Shown here one piece after another: positions 1 through 12,627 of a stretch of DNA of 64,000 nt; the first letter of the stretch is position 1; every line of letters begins with the position of its first letter. The stretch covers positions 1,055,825 through 1,119,824 of the forward strand of contig BCIH01000004.1 in NCBI GenBank assembly GCA_002897115.2, in the 5' to 3' direction. Position numbers and translations under genes: made by a program. The notes below the pieces were generated by a model that was not told the origin of the DNA, did not search any database, and worked only from the letters and a program-made list of their open reading frames with translations. Source of the DNA: Prototheca cutis (taxonomy: Eukaryota; Chlorophyta; Trebouxiophyceae; Chlorellales; Chlorellaceae).

Positions 1-1420
1 ACTACTGGATGACAGGCCGTCGTCAGAGGAGGAGCTGGATGTCGTGGTGCTTGGTGCACTTGAGTATATTGTATCATGGGAAGTGGATTTCGTAACATCG
101 GACAGGCTCGACTCTGTGCCGCCCGTGATTGCCACAGCCGCTCTGCATGGAGGAGCCTTGGCAGCTTGGTGCCGTGGCTGGGCAGGCAGGGCCTCCGTTC
201 CCACAGATTGCAGCTGCAGGAGCAGATTCTTGCGTGTGCCAGTGTCGCCAGCGGCGGCGGGTTCGGAGACGGCCTTTCTGGCTGCATCCGCAGTCTTGAC
301 GTCCGATGAACGGAGCACGCGACCCACCGGTGATGCGGTGGCCTGTGCATTCTTGCCGCTGCGGCCCTTTGTCTTGTTGCCGGGCTCCAGCTCCAGGGCC
401 TCGTGCTCCTCCTGCTCGGCCGCCCGTTGCTCCTGCAGCACATGCACCGCCTGTTGCTGTGGCTCCAGCACCGCAAACATCACGCTCAGGGCAAGGGCGG
501 GGCCACGCTGCCAGTCGGGGTCCGCAGCCGCCGTGCCAGTGCTCCTGCCCGGCAATCCCCCCTGCGTAGGCAGTGCCCGACGAGCACCGTCGGTGTAAGG
601 GCCGTTGCCTCCCAGCACAGTACCCTTGCGTGCCGCCACGTCATGCAGCGCCGTCGCCGCCTTTTCAGCTGCCACCTGAGGCGAGGCGGACTGCGCTGTT
701 GGGTTTTGCAGCGCCACTTCTGCATCGGCCTGGGCAGTCCCTCGCGGTGGTGCCGCCAGTGGCATGGCCTGGACTGTAGCGATCCAGCGCTCAGCCAGAA
801 CGGCCTGCAGCTCCGGTCCAACCTCCGGGTCGTCCAGTCGAAGCATCGCGGCCGACCCAGGTGGCAGCATGGACCGGTGGTGGGCTGCCAGCAGCATCCA
901 TCGCAGCGCCGCGGTGGAGGGCGGTTTTGGCTGCTTACCCGGGGCGGGCACCTGCGTGGCCGCCGCCTTGGGCACCGCGGCGGCTGCCCGGGGAGCAGGC
1001 GGCACCACTGAAGCACGCACTGACGCAGCCGCAGCGCTGTGGCCCAGCGTCGTCCGCAGCGCCGGCACGGCCGCCGGCGCGTCTGTCGTCGCTGCCACCG
1101 TTGCAACATCCCCACCGCCACCTGGCCCTTTCAATGGCACCCTGCTGAGATCCAGGCGATCGGCCATGTTCATGATCTCGACCGCCGCGGCGCTCGGCCC
1201 ACCCTGCGCCAGGTTCACACGGTATGCCTCCAGCAGCTTCCCAGCGACTTCCGGCCCAAACACGCGCCGCAGCGTCCGCGACGTCATCCTGTGTGACAGC
1301 AGGAACAGGCCATATGTCCGAGTCAGATTGCAGTTTAGGCAGTGAGACAGGCGCAAGCACGCAGCAACCTGCATTTTCTTTGCTGTTTCGACATGCCATG
1401 CCTAGCCGTCACGGCGCTCG

Positions 1421-1483
<63 letters not shown>

Positions 1484-2422
1484 AAACGCCATCCCCCACT
1501 TACCAGGCCCCGTCTTCCTCGGACTGATCCGACAGCACCACATAGTAATTGCGCTCTGAGCGGCGATTGCGGTTCTGTCGGTCCTCGTGCAGAATCTGAG
1601 CGCTCATTGCGGGCAGCGCACCCTCCTCCTGGGCCTGAAGCAGCGTAGCTGGGTCGGCATTGGTAAAATGGTGATTGGAAGGGCCATGGGTGAATGAGAG
1701 AAGGGCAGATGCGGCAACCAGACGGGCGAGGAAACCAAGGGGGGAGGGGGATTGGCCACTACGAACACGAACCCCACAAACGCACAGATGTCTGGGTCCA
1801 CTGCCCGTCTCAAAAGGTGGCATGGCGCTGTGCAGGACGCCTGTTCTCCATGTACTTGAGGCATCCCAGGGACCAACAAAAAGTATGATGCCAGCCGTAC
1901 TTGCAGACCCAGAGTTTCCCAAGTGCACACACACACAGCACCCTCACCGTGCTGGGCAGCAGGGACATGGGTGCGAGGCCGGAGCAGATGGCTCCCAGCC
2001 GCGCCTCCACGGCCGCCCAATCCACATCCTGGCCCCGCAACTGCACGCGGTTTGCAGACAGGGCCAGTTTTGCGGCCTGGCGCAGCCGCAGCGCGCCCTC
2101 CCCACGGGCCAGGTTGAGCCAGTCGCAGGCCTCCTCCCAGCCCTTCCAGAGAACGGTCGGGATGTTATCTGTTCCACATTCATCGCAAGGGTGCTTCGAC
2201 AGGGCGACATCGTAGGCGTCCTGCGGGCGGCAGCAGAATGCCGTGAACCCTTTGCATCGCCAATGTCCCATGCGGCACCCGGAGCAAGCGGGCCCCCCTC
2301 ACCCGCTGCAGTTGGCGATTCAGCGCGGGATGATCCGCAGGCACACTCCATCCCTACACACATAAACACGCATTACATAAATTACAGCGCACCAGGATGC
2401 CCCTGAATATCTCGTCGCCCAT
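1..2422 (-). CDS. Unrecognised multi-exon protein, 3' end beyond window
   Basis: I do not recognise this protein. Five exons join in phase on the minus strand: 2393-2422, 2303-2353, 1948-2220, 1504-1634 and 1-1288. The last stays open to the window edge without a stop. The start ATG is at 2422 (MGDEIFRGIL). Donors and acceptors are canonical, for example GTAAGT after 1504 and a pyrimidine-rich CACACAG before 1288. The first ~160 residues look folded, with a possible CxxC (HPCDECG) and Trp-rich helices (WKGWEEACDWLNLA). The long last exon begins MTSRTLRRVFGPEVAGKLL, then becomes Ala/Pro/Gln-rich and finally Ser-rich, as in a disordered nuclear or scaffold protein. The intron 1289-1503 holds a 61-nt homopolymer. 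The gene is very likely real; its function is unknown. Confidence 0.7.
1422..1482. repeat. Poly-C tract, 61 nt
   Basis: Uninterrupted run of C on the plus strand inside the intron 1289-1503 of the left-edge minus-strand gene, so the pre-mRNA would carry poly-G. Its exact length may be an assembly estimate. Confidence 0.95.
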
Positions 2423-4253
2423 GGTGACCCGATGGGGAGATCAGGCGTCGCGGTCCGTTACCGTGGACGAAACCCCGGGGCACTCTGCTACCGCATGCGC
2501 GCGCCCTCTCCATGCAAAGCCATGACATTCAACTCGAGAGTTCATTCATGTTCAATCGAATGTGCCATGGGCATCTCCTGCGCTGTTTCCTGCTCTCTCG
2601 TGCGCGAAAGCGTCCCATCTGTCCTTGGGACTCCCACTCTCGACTCGTGGTAGCCTCGCATTCCCGTTTCAGCTCTTCGGGACCTCCCGTGGCGCACCCC
2701 CTTGTCCCGCACCATAAAAATGCTCGCTCGACGCCCAGACAACAATGCATGAACAGCACCCCGCCAGAACGCAGCATACTTGCGGGCAACCACTCTTCGA
2801 AATTTGCGTGGGGCGCACCCGCTGACGTTGCGCCCTTTAGACGGCGCGTGCGGCCCTCCCGGTGCTTGTGAATCTCAGAAATAAATATGCTAAACATTCT
2901 TATATGATATGTTGCACACGTTGGTGCTGTATATGTGCGCTATTTGGGCTTCACGGTGGGCCGCCTTAGGCCCGCATCCCGCGACGGTGGGGGGACTGGG
3001 AGCGGGGGGTGTCGCACCCAGTCCAGACCTCCTGAACAAGCGCTTTCTGGGGAGGATTCCACAAGACAGCCTCCCATTCATGTCTTCATATTCATCTTAA
3101 ATGGTGCCCAGTCAAATCAAGGGAAGTAATGAACAGTCAATGGCTTGTTGGCAGCTCAGTCTGGGAGCCAGCTTCCAGGTCCACCCTCCCTTGACAGTGA
3201 ACGGGCCAGTGTTTGTGCCTCCACTGTTGCACCACATGACCCCATGCTCTAGGTGCATGCACACTCAACTGGTGTGACTTGATGCGGACTTGCAATGTGG
3301 ACGCGGGCGAACCACCCCAGGACCTGGAAACCTGGTCAGCCAACTCTCTGTGACGGCAAAGATGCCGTCCACGTTCAGGTAGTGCTACCACTTGGGACAA
3401 CCCTGTAGGGGTCTGATTAAGTTATTGAAATCCCCATCCGTCAAGTGGGCGTAGGGCATCGACGTTGTGAGTTTGGGCCTGCACTGCGGTCCAAATTCAT
3501 TGTGACGGTGCTTCCCCTCCCGATGCCTAGGAGTCAATTAGTAGGAACAGTCATATAATGAAAGCTTTAAAAGGGTTAAACCAAAAGAGAGAATAATGCT
3601 GTTTACAACTCCAACTGTGGAAAAAGACGATTTTTGCGTTCAGCCCGACTCAGACTCAGTACACGGGAAGAAAGCAGGACACGCGTGCACTCCGAGGAGC
3701 GCAGCTTCCAGCATTTCATTGGGCTCCGCAGAACGCGGACACCGCAATTACAACATAGGACGTGATATCGAGATCTGAGCATTTCTAGCCAATTTAGTTC
3801 GAAGAGCACGCCGTATTCCTTCTAGCGAGCAAGCTACGAGGTCGACCGTGGACCGGGCACCCGGGATCCCACCCACCAGGTGGTTGTGAACGACCTGCCT
3901 GCACTTCACCTGTGGCTGGTCTTAGCGTGCAGCCGAAACCAAGCAGATAAAAGGTGTGTTGGGTTAGGCGCGGTTTGTGGGGAACTGCTCTGGAAGTGGT
4001 GCTTGGATCCTGGGCCCCTCGATCACTGACACCTATTGCCTGGCGCGGAGCTCTCATCCGGTTCTTGGGGCCTCCGACATTCGCTTCCCACAGCCCCCTT
4101 GTCGGGCGTTTGTTGCACTGTTATTGAGGTGTCTGGAATGTGGTCTGTCGTGCCATAGTTTTCTTTTCCCGAACCGGCGACCCGGCCTTCACACGCGCCT
4201 GAGATCTCGCTCACCTGCGGTCGGCGTCAACCCACGCTGGCTCTTTTCTCGTC
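2423..4253. other. Intergenic region between divergent genes
   Basis: About 1.8 kb between the start codons of the left-edge gene (minus) and the kinesin gene (plus). It is less GC-rich than the coding DNA around it and should carry both promoters and 5' UTRs. I found no coding exon, tRNA or repeat that I can support. Confidence 0.6.
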
Positions 4254-7200
4254 ATGACGCAGGGCCGTGGCGCCATGACAGTGCCCGAAGTCACTATTCC
4301 AGAGCCCACCATCGACGAGGTACGAGAGTGGGGCGTGCGGATCGTGTACTGGGAGGGAACGCGGGTGGGCACATGCATGGCCGTCGGACTGCGGCCTGGG
4401 AGGCCCCCGGGAGCGGTCTTGGGCGACGCTAGCCGCTCGAAGGCGCTCATGCACGGGAATTGGGGCTTGTGCTTCAGGGCCACGGTGTTCTTGATGCATG
4501 CTTGGGACCTTGGGTTGTGCGTTTGGTCTGGGTGGTTGGGTGGCGGATGTGACATGCAAAGCCGGGGCTGACGACACGTTGCTCGCACGGGAGCAGTGCT
4601 GTGTGTCTAGTTGCCCCAGTCCTTGTATTCTCATTTACATCGCTTGGCATGCACCCCAATCACGCTCCGATCTCAGCACACCGTGGCCCCCACCTGCCCA
4701 TGCAGACTGCCGGCCTGCGCAAGATGGAGCCCTCCACGCCCGCATCGCAAAAGGCACTGGGCACTGCCGGCACGCCCGGTTCGGCCTCGCGGAGCCCTCA
4801 GCTGGACGGTCTGGCATCTCACTCGGACAAGTTCCAGCTGGACGCCTTCAACCGCGCGCGGTTGTCAGGCGGGTCGAGCAAGGGCCTGGGAAAGCTGCTC
4901 AGCTTCGCCCGGTCTCCCAAGCCCTCCCCCGGCGGCGCGGCGCCGGCGGGAGCGGGCGGCGCGTCCGCTGAGACACTGACCCTGAGCACGGACGACATGC
5001 TGGTGTACAGCGAGGACGCGCTGCCAACGAGCCTGCTGAAGCAGGGCGCGGACAACGCGGGCCGCGCGATCAAGATGTTTTCCAGCATTCAGGCGTACCA
5101 GGGCGTGCGCGGCGAAGCGCTGGCCCCCTTGGCCGGACTGGAGGTCATCCAGAAGCTGCTGCACCAGGGTCTCAAGCGCCCCGAGCTCCGCGACGAGCTA
5201 TACATGCAGCTGATCAAGCAGACGCGTGGCGCGCCGTCGACCGCGCAGGCCGCACGCGGCTGGCAGCTCTTCCTGGCCCTTGCGTCCTGCGCCCCCCCCG
5301 GCCGCGACTTTACGGGCCTGGTTTCGGAGTACGTGCACGCGGCGACGCGGGACGAGGGCGAGGCAGAGGAGATCCGCGCGCTGGCGGGGCGCACCTGGGC
5401 CGCGCTCAAGCGCACCACCAAGGCGGGCCAGCGCCGCACGCTGCCGGAGATGGCCGAGGTCGATGCGCTGCTCAAGGGCACGCGTGCGTCGACGGTGGTC
5501 TACTTTTTGGACGAGACGTTTGAGGAGGTGTCGTACGACAGCGCCACCACCGTCGGCGAGGCCGTCGAGGCGGTGGCCTCGGCCATCAGGCTCGAGCATT
5601 TCCAAACCTTTGGCCTGTTTTTGATGCATGCCGGTGGACGCGGGCGCGATGCCGCTGGCGGATCCGCCGCCTCTGCGGCGGGCAATCTCGCCGGCGAGGA
5701 AGCGTCGACGCTGGACGATGCGCGTTACGTCGCGGATGTGCTGTTTGAGATGCGTGCGGCGCGCGCCCGCGAAGGCGGCGCGCCTCGGCTGCTTTTCCGG
5801 AAGCGCATGTTCCGCGAGACGGATGAGGCGGTGACGGAGCCGCGGTTCCTGGCGCTGTCGTTCATCCAGGCCCAGCACGACTACCTGGCGGGGCGGTACC
5901 CCGTGGTACGCGAGGACGCGGCGCAGATGGCCGCGCTGCAGGCCCATGCCGCGCACGGCACGGGGCTGGCCGGCGACGCCGCGGGTTTTGACGCGGCGCT
6001 GGAGCAGTTTGTGCCCCGGGCCGTGCTGGCGGGGCGGCCCCGCGAGGAGTGGCGCGCCGACGTCGCCGCGCGGTACCGCGCGCTGGCGTCTTCGTCACGC
6101 GAGGACGCACAGGCCGGCTTTTTGAGGGTCATTCGCGCGCTGCCGTACGGCGGCGCCGCGTTTTGGTCGGTTCGCAAGATGGACGACCCCATCGGTCTCC
6201 TCCCCGCGCGCCTGGTCCTGGGCGTGAACAAGCGCGGCGTGCACTTTTTCCGCCCCGTGCCCATGGAGTACCTGCACTCTGCGGAGCTGCGCGACATCAT
6301 GCAGTTTGGCTCGTCGTCGACGGCCGTGTTTTTCAAGATGCGCGTCGCAGGCGTGCTGCACATCTTCCAGTTTGAGACCAAGGCGGGAGAGGACATTTGC
6401 ATGGCCCTGCAGACCCACATCAATGACGTCATGATGCGCCGCTACTCCCGTGCCCGCGCTGCTGCCGGTGGGGACGAAGGCGCGGACGGCGAGGCCGGTG
6501 CCGACGGAGCTGGTGGAGGGGCGGGGGCGTTCGGACCCAAGTACCAGGCCCACGTCGCCGAGCTGCAGCGCCAGCTGGACGAGGCCACCGCCGCGCTGGC
6601 TGCCAGCGAAGCGGAGCTGGAGAGCCTGCGTGCCGAGCACGCACACCTGCGCGACGAGGTCGCCGTCCTCAAGGGATGCGAGCCTGGAGACGTCGAGGGG
6701 ATCGACGGCGGTGTCGACGCCGCTTCTGCATCGCTGGCGGCCGTGGACCTGTCGGCCCTGGCTGCGGGGGGCGCGACGCCCGAGGCCCTGGCGGTGGTCG
6801 AGGCCCGGATCAAGGGCGCGGAGAACGAACGGCGCGTCCTGGCCGCCAAGGTGGCGCGGCTGGAGGAGCAGCACGCGGCCGAGGTGGCGCGGCTGACGAC
6901 CGAGCTCGAGGCCGCACGGGGTCCTGCCAAGGAACAGCTCAAGGTCAAGGACGCCAAGATTAACGAGCTCATCGAGGAGCTGGGGAACAAGGAGATGCTG
7001 CTGGCCGACGCGACTTCCAAACTCGCCAGCGTCACCGACGCGGCTTCGGAGCTGGCGGAGCTGCGGGAGCTGCGTTCCGACTTTGAGCGCCGCGAGCGCG
7101 CGCAGGCCGAGGTCGTGTCCTCACAGGCCAAGCGCCTGGAGGAGCTGGACCGCCTGTACCGCGAGGAGAGCCTGGCGCGCAAAAAGGCACACAACGCGCT

Positions 7201-8560
7201 CGAGGACGCCAAGGGCAAGATCCGTGTCTACTGCCGTGTCCGGCCCCTGCTCCAATTCGAAAAGGACCGTGGCCAGACCATGGCCGTTCAGGTACGTCGA
7301 TTGATTGTGTGTGTGTGTGTGTGTGTTGGGGGGGGGGGGCAGGTGCGCGTGTGCGTGCGTGGGTGAGGGGGGTTGCTGTCTTAGGTGATGATGGTGGGCA
7401 TGGCGACGATGTCCCATGCTCAACTACCACTCAACCGACCGGCCCCGCAAGCCCCTAACCGTCCATCCACCCCCAACACATAACAGATTCCTGACGAGCT
7501 GTCGATCAACTTGAACTGGATGGACAAGAAGCGGGAGTATAGCTTTGATGCGGTGTTCCCTGGCGGCACGCCTCAGGAGAAGGTGTTTGAGGACACCAAG
7601 CACCTGATCCAGTCGGCCGTGGACGGCTACAACGTCTGCATCTTTGCCTATGGTCAGACGGGGTCGGGCAAGACGTTCACGATTTACGGCAATGAGGAGC
7701 TCCCCGGTCTGACACCGCGCGGCGTGACGGAGCTGTTCGACATCATCGACCGCGATGCGGGCAAGTTTGCCTTCCGTGTGGAGGTCATGATGCTGGAGCT
7801 CTACTGCGACGACTTGCAAGACCTGCTGGCCGAGACCAAGGGCGGCGAGCGGCGTGGCCCCAGCGCAACGTCGCGCCAGCCCAAGCTGGACATCAAGAAG
7901 GATGCCAAGGGCGTGGTCACGGTCCCGGGGGCGACGCTGGTGGAGGTGATGTCGGGCCGCAACCTGCTGGCGACGATCGAGGGCGGCCTGGCGCGGCGCC
8001 ACGTCAGCTCCACGGCCATGAACCGCGAATCTTCGCGCAGCCACCTGATCATCACGGTGTGCATTGAGGCAACCAACTTGCAGACGCAGTCCGTCAGCCG
8101 CGGCAAGTTGAGCTTTGTGGACCTGGCGGGCAGCGAGCGCGTCAAGAAATCAAAGTCGGAGGGTGCGCAGCTCAAGGAAGCGCAGGCCATCAACAAGTCG
8201 CTGAGCGCGCTGGGCAACGTCATTGCGGCGTTGGCCAGCGAGTCGGGGCACGTGCCGTACCGGGATCACAAGCTGACAATGCTCATGTCGGATTCCATCG
8301 GCGGGACGGCCAAGACGCTCATGTTTGTCAACGTCTCGCCCGTCGACGGCAACCTGGACGAGACGAACAACTCACTGCAGTACGCCACCCGCGTGTCCAC
8401 CATCCGCAACGACGTCAACAAGAACGAAGCCAGCAAGGACGTGGTGCGGCTGCAGAAGCAGGTCGACCACTGGAAGGCCCAAGCAGGCCTGGCCCCACAC
8501 CTTCGCGAATTCGTCGACCTCGTCGACATCAAGGACGAACTCCAAAACGGCGATGCCTGA
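4254..8560 (+). CDS. KCBP: Kinesin-like calmodulin-binding protein (MyTH4-FERM kinesin-14)
   Basis: Predicted minus-end-directed microtubule motor of the KCBP type, a family linked to calcium/calmodulin control of cytoskeleton and division. Exons 4254-4319, 4706-7291 and 7487-8560 join in phase 0 to give 1,241 aa, the usual KCBP length. Domains in order: disordered N-terminus; MyTH4 from about residue 119 to 250 (LRDELYMQLIKQT); FERM about 284-600; coiled coil about 634-855; C-terminal motor about 860-1200. The motor has P-loop GQTGSGKT at 940-947, switch I NRESSRSH near 1063 and switch II DLAGSE at 1096-1101. A short helical tail (VVRLQKQVDHWKAQAG) sits where plant KCBP binds calmodulin. The C-terminal motor after the coiled coil marks kinesin-14. 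The intron before the last exon carries a GT repeat and a short G run. Confidence 0.95.
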
Positions 8561-9924
8561 TCGCGGATGCCATTGTCGTGATGGGTGGTGTGTGGCACGG
8601 TCGGCGGTGGCAGCGGTGCAAGCAAGGGGCCGCCGTGCCAGGCCGTCTGAAGCACTGCCAGGCCAACTAGCGGCTTGACCCTCTCACCCAACACACACAT
8701 GCACACTCACAACCCACAGAACCTCTGTACCCTGTTCACCGTGACACATGACCACACCCCGCTGCATTGATTAGGTGTTTCGTCCGGTGGCATGGTGGGC
8801 CCCGGGCCATACCCGACCCCCTTTCCCCCCACCTCTGAGGGAACAAACCACTGGTTCACCCTGTTTTGCTCCTTAGTTTGCATACCACTCTTTGTTCGAT
8901 TCTGCCTGCCCAGATTGTAATAGAACAGATTGGTCATGCCCATTGTGGACGACACCCACAATGTGAAGCAACAGCCCAGGACCAAGGAAACTGGCAGTCC
9001 TTGATCTCAACACGAAAAGCATCCCAAGCCTGCCAGGACTGAGCACACACCCACCAGAGACGTCATTCAAACAAGGTCGAAACGGCCAGAGTGGAAAAGA
9101 AGCGTGAGGGCGGATGGCCTAGCTGTCGGGCATCTGCCGAGAAGGTGCAGCTGCGGCTTCCGGGTCGCGAAACTTCATGACCGGTGCGGAAACGGGCGGA
9201 TCACCCTGCGCCATTTGGTGGCGTGCGAGAGATCATTCTGGACAATTCTCGCCTCCATGTTGCCCCTCAGTACGAGCGCAGCCTCATGGATGAGGCCGGT
9301 CCGACGCAGGGGATGAGCAGTGCGCAGACCGCCGACAATCCGACCGCGGAGACGCAGGTGCCACCCAAACTCCCGGGAAAACAACTCACGCCCGAGGATC
9401 TCCATGGATATGAATGTTCCATCAACTCCATCACACACGTTCAGCTTTGGAGATGGCTTCAGGTGATATGCGGTTGGGTAGGGGCGCGCGATGGTGTCCA
9501 AGCGGTGCAGCTCCCTGATCCCGCGTGGAAGCCCTGGTTAAGATGGGTCAGGCGGAGATCTTCGACGACCTGGTCCCAGTCGCCTCCCTATGGTTGCAGT
9601 GTGAATAGAAAGGCTCTTCATGGCGCCATTCGACGAGGTTTCGTGCACCATTTCCGCAGCTGGACCAATGTTGCGCTTGAAGACACGGGTGTCGTACTGC
9701 TCGAGGTGCAAGAGACTATTTCTTGTTTTGGTCAGCTGGTCCACGGGGTTGAAATGCAGAGGCAATGCAGGAGATTCAGGAAGCATGATTGTCGGGAAAA
9801 GTAATGGGGGAATTCAAAGGGGCCAAATTGTGGGCAGTCGGTTGCAATTGATGGTTGAATCAAGGCACCGCAAGAACCTTCAGGCAACACCACACCCCAG
9901 GATCTCTCCACACCTCTTTCCCAG
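8561..9924. other. Intergenic region and unresolved 5' part of the prolidase-like gene
   Basis: Contains the kinesin 3' UTR (a TGTAA motif lies near 8916) and must include the first exon(s) of the downstream M24 gene. An open frame at 9184-9804 and antisense open frames at 9175-9501 and 9538-9786 exist, but none resembles a prolidase N-terminus. I leave the 5' end open. Confidence 0.5.
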
Positions 9925-10260
9925 GGAGGCACCTGGGGCTTCCGGTACCAGACGGATGTGGTGGAGGATTTCTGGCAGGAGCCCTTTTTCCACTACATGT
10001 TTGGCGTGGAGGAGTCCGGGTGCTGTGGGGCGCTGGACTTTCGCACGGGGCTGTCGTACCTGTTTGTCCCTGAGCCGCCGCCGGAGCATGCGTTGCTGTT
10101 TGGCGTGCCGCTAAGCTTTGCAGACTATGCCGCCAAGTATGGCGTGGACGAGGTCGACTCCATCGTCAACATGCCCGATGTGTTGAGACAGCTGGCACCA
10201 CCGACGATCCATCTCTTGTCTGGTGTCGACTCCGACAGGTGTTTTCTGCGGGAGTGGGGC

Positions 10261-10356
<96 letters not shown>

Positions 10357-12627
10357 GGGGGGAGGGATGAGTTGCTGGAACTCGATGTGAAACAGAGGCA
10401 ATGGAGAACGTGCAAGAGGGTGCAGATTGGGTGAACCCCTGCCGAACAACAGGGAGATCTCCATGGTCAAAACTCCGGGGCCCCACATGCAGCGGTCGGA
10501 GTATTGTCCCCGGGATAGCGAGCTTGCTGATGGGGCAAGTGCTGGACACCACCACGCTCTTCACCGCGCTGGCAGAGATGCGGGCATTCAAGCTGGAGCC
10601 AGAGGTTGAAATCATGCTCTACTGCGCGCAGATGACAGGCGCTGCCATCCTGGAGGTCATGCGGAGCGCCCGGTCAGTTGTATCCAGTTCTGTTTTTCTT
10701 CTTGGATGGGGCGGATGAGTGGGGGAAGAGGGTGCCAGGGCCATGCCGAAGACCTCATGTTGGGACGGCACTTGTGTTGATTTCATAGGGAACAGGCGAT
10801 TCTAGAATGGTGCGGAGCGGATGGTCAGAGAAACACGGGTCTTACCATGTGCATGTCCATTGCCCCGGCCAACCCAGCACCCAATCCACACGCCACACCA
10901 CAGGGCTGGCCTGTATGAGTACCAGCTCGAGTCGCTGCTGCGGCACGAGCTTTTGAGCAAGGGAGCGGTTCGGCACACCGCCTTTCCCCCCGTATTCGCC
11001 TCGGGGCCCAACTGTGCCAAGCTGCATTACTCCCGCTCAGGTGCGGCTGCAGGTGGGGGGGAGATTGGGTGGGTGGGTGGGGTTCTTAGGGTGCTGCTGG
11101 CAAAGGTGGCCTTGGGTAAGTGAGATGACTCCTGCACCGCCACACTGTGAAGGTTTGGCTTTTAGACAATCATGGCCTCACCGTGCAGAGCGGCAAATCA
11201 AAAGCAATGACCTGTTCTTGGTGAATGCTGGCGCTGAGTGCTATCATTATGGTGCGAGTTTTTAGGTGGTTGAGTTGTCCCGGCCCGTGCCGGCCGTGCC
11301 GCAGTTGCGACAGACTTGTGGATGAAAGGCTGCACACAACAGGACGTCACACGCACTCCCTGCTGCCTGACATCCATCCAGGCCACCCCTGTCCGCGGCT
11401 TGCAATGCAGCATCCAGCTGCATGCATGTTCGTGATGATTGCTCTGAGATCCGCACGGCACTGCCCCCCCCTCGCACAGTCTGCGACGTGAGCTGCTCCT
11501 TTCCGGTGAGCGGCAGGTTCTCGGACAACCAGCGGAGCATATACAATGCCGTTCTGGCTGCACTGGACGCAGCTCTGGCAAAGATCAAGCCGGGCGTCTT
11601 CATGGTGGTGCGTGCGTCGTTGGTGGGGGGAGATGGTGCAGCTGAGTGCTGCAGAGCCTGGTGGGGGCCGGCTGTCAGGTCCAGAATTCTGCTGAATAGG
11701 CGTTGCACTGGACAAGCATGCCACGGGCCAGTTTCTTGCTCGTCATCATTCTGTAGTGTCTCTCCTCATGCACAGTCTGTCCATCTGCCTGTTTTCCTCT
11801 CCATGCATGCCCTCCCCACCCCAGGACGTGCACCATGTTGCAGAGGCGGCACTGCTGCGTGCGTTGAATGGAGCGGGCCTGCTGCAGGGCTCAGTGGATG
11901 CACAGCAGCAAGCCGGTGTGGGACAGCTGTTCATGCCGCACGGCGTGGGGCACTTTCTGGGGAAGCAGACACATGATGTAGGGGGCATCCAGCCTGGCCG
12001 GTTCATAGAACCGGGCATGGTGCTGGGAGCTCAAAACCTCCGCACCACTCGGGTGCTTGAGGTTCGTGTGGTGGGGCAACTAGTTCATGCTGCATGGGCA
12101 ATCACCCTTTTCTTAGCCGCACTTGGCAGAGAAATGAGTTAGGAAGCAGGGGTGTTTGGTTGCAGCGTGTTGACTGTTTCCTAGAGTCAGAGTGGTACGT
12201 CGACTCCACTCCATGCAATGACCCAAGCTCACCTCCGCCAACCCCACTTCACTTTCCTGCCCTCCACACCCATACACCTGTCCTGCAGCCGGGGATGGTG
12301 CTGAGCGTGGAACCTGGGTGCTACTTCATCCCATCACTGCTGCAGCCACAGCTGTTTGGGGGCCCCCTGGCACGGTTCCTGAACGAGCCTGCCATCATGC
12401 CGTTCATCCCCATGGGCGGCGTGCGGCTGTCAGAGAACATCGTCGTAACGGAGTCGGGACTGCAGCGCTTGGTCCGTCTGCCCCGAAGGCCCGAGGACGT
12501 CGAAGCCGTGATGGCCGGTGCACCGTGGAGCCTGGAAGTCCCGGCAGTTCACATCGTGCAGGAAAGCCTGCCCCAGCACAGCCAGTTTGCGCTCGGACGG
12601 CAAGACGGGCAGGTATTGCCTCCTTAG
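9925..12627 (+). CDS. Prolidase-like (Xaa-Pro dipeptidase, M24 family) protein, 5' exon(s) not identified
   Basis: M24 metallopeptidase fold related to PEPD, which cleaves Xaa-Pro dipeptides using two metal ions. Seven exons join in consistent phase: 9925-10238, 10493-10672, 10904-11040, 11189-11251, 11480-11607, 11825-12061 and 12289-12627. Conserved stretches include YQTDVVEDFWQEPFFHYMFG, the human-like GVDSDSG, SCSFPVSGRFS, MPHGVGHFLGKQTHDVGG and SVEPGCYF. Of the five metal ligands, the second Asp (CDVSCSF), the His (GVGHFLG) and the first Glu (VEPG) are present. The first Asp is Asn in LFLVNAG, and the last Glu aligns to Ser in VRLSENIVV. The protein may therefore be a pseudoenzyme or use altered metal binding. 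The first intron carries a long GT microsatellite. The start codon lies upstream and is not resolved. Confidence 0.85.
10261..10355. repeat. (TG)n microsatellite, about 95 bp
   Basis: Near-perfect GT dinucleotide repeat in the intron 10239-10492 of the prolidase-like gene, followed by a short G run. Confidence 0.95.

Noticed and set aside
44..1345. Several overlapping plus-strand open frames
   Set aside because: They are shadows of the minus-strand exon 1-1288, which is open throughout, joins four upstream exons in phase and has a natural composition.
9175..9804. Open frames on both strands upstream of the prolidase-like gene
   Set aside because: None resembles a prolidase N-terminus or another family, and no phase-compatible splice to 9925 was found.
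10261..10355. Long Val-Cys repeat protein (VCVCVC) in an open frame
   Set aside because: Translation of a GT microsatellite inside an intron; not coding.
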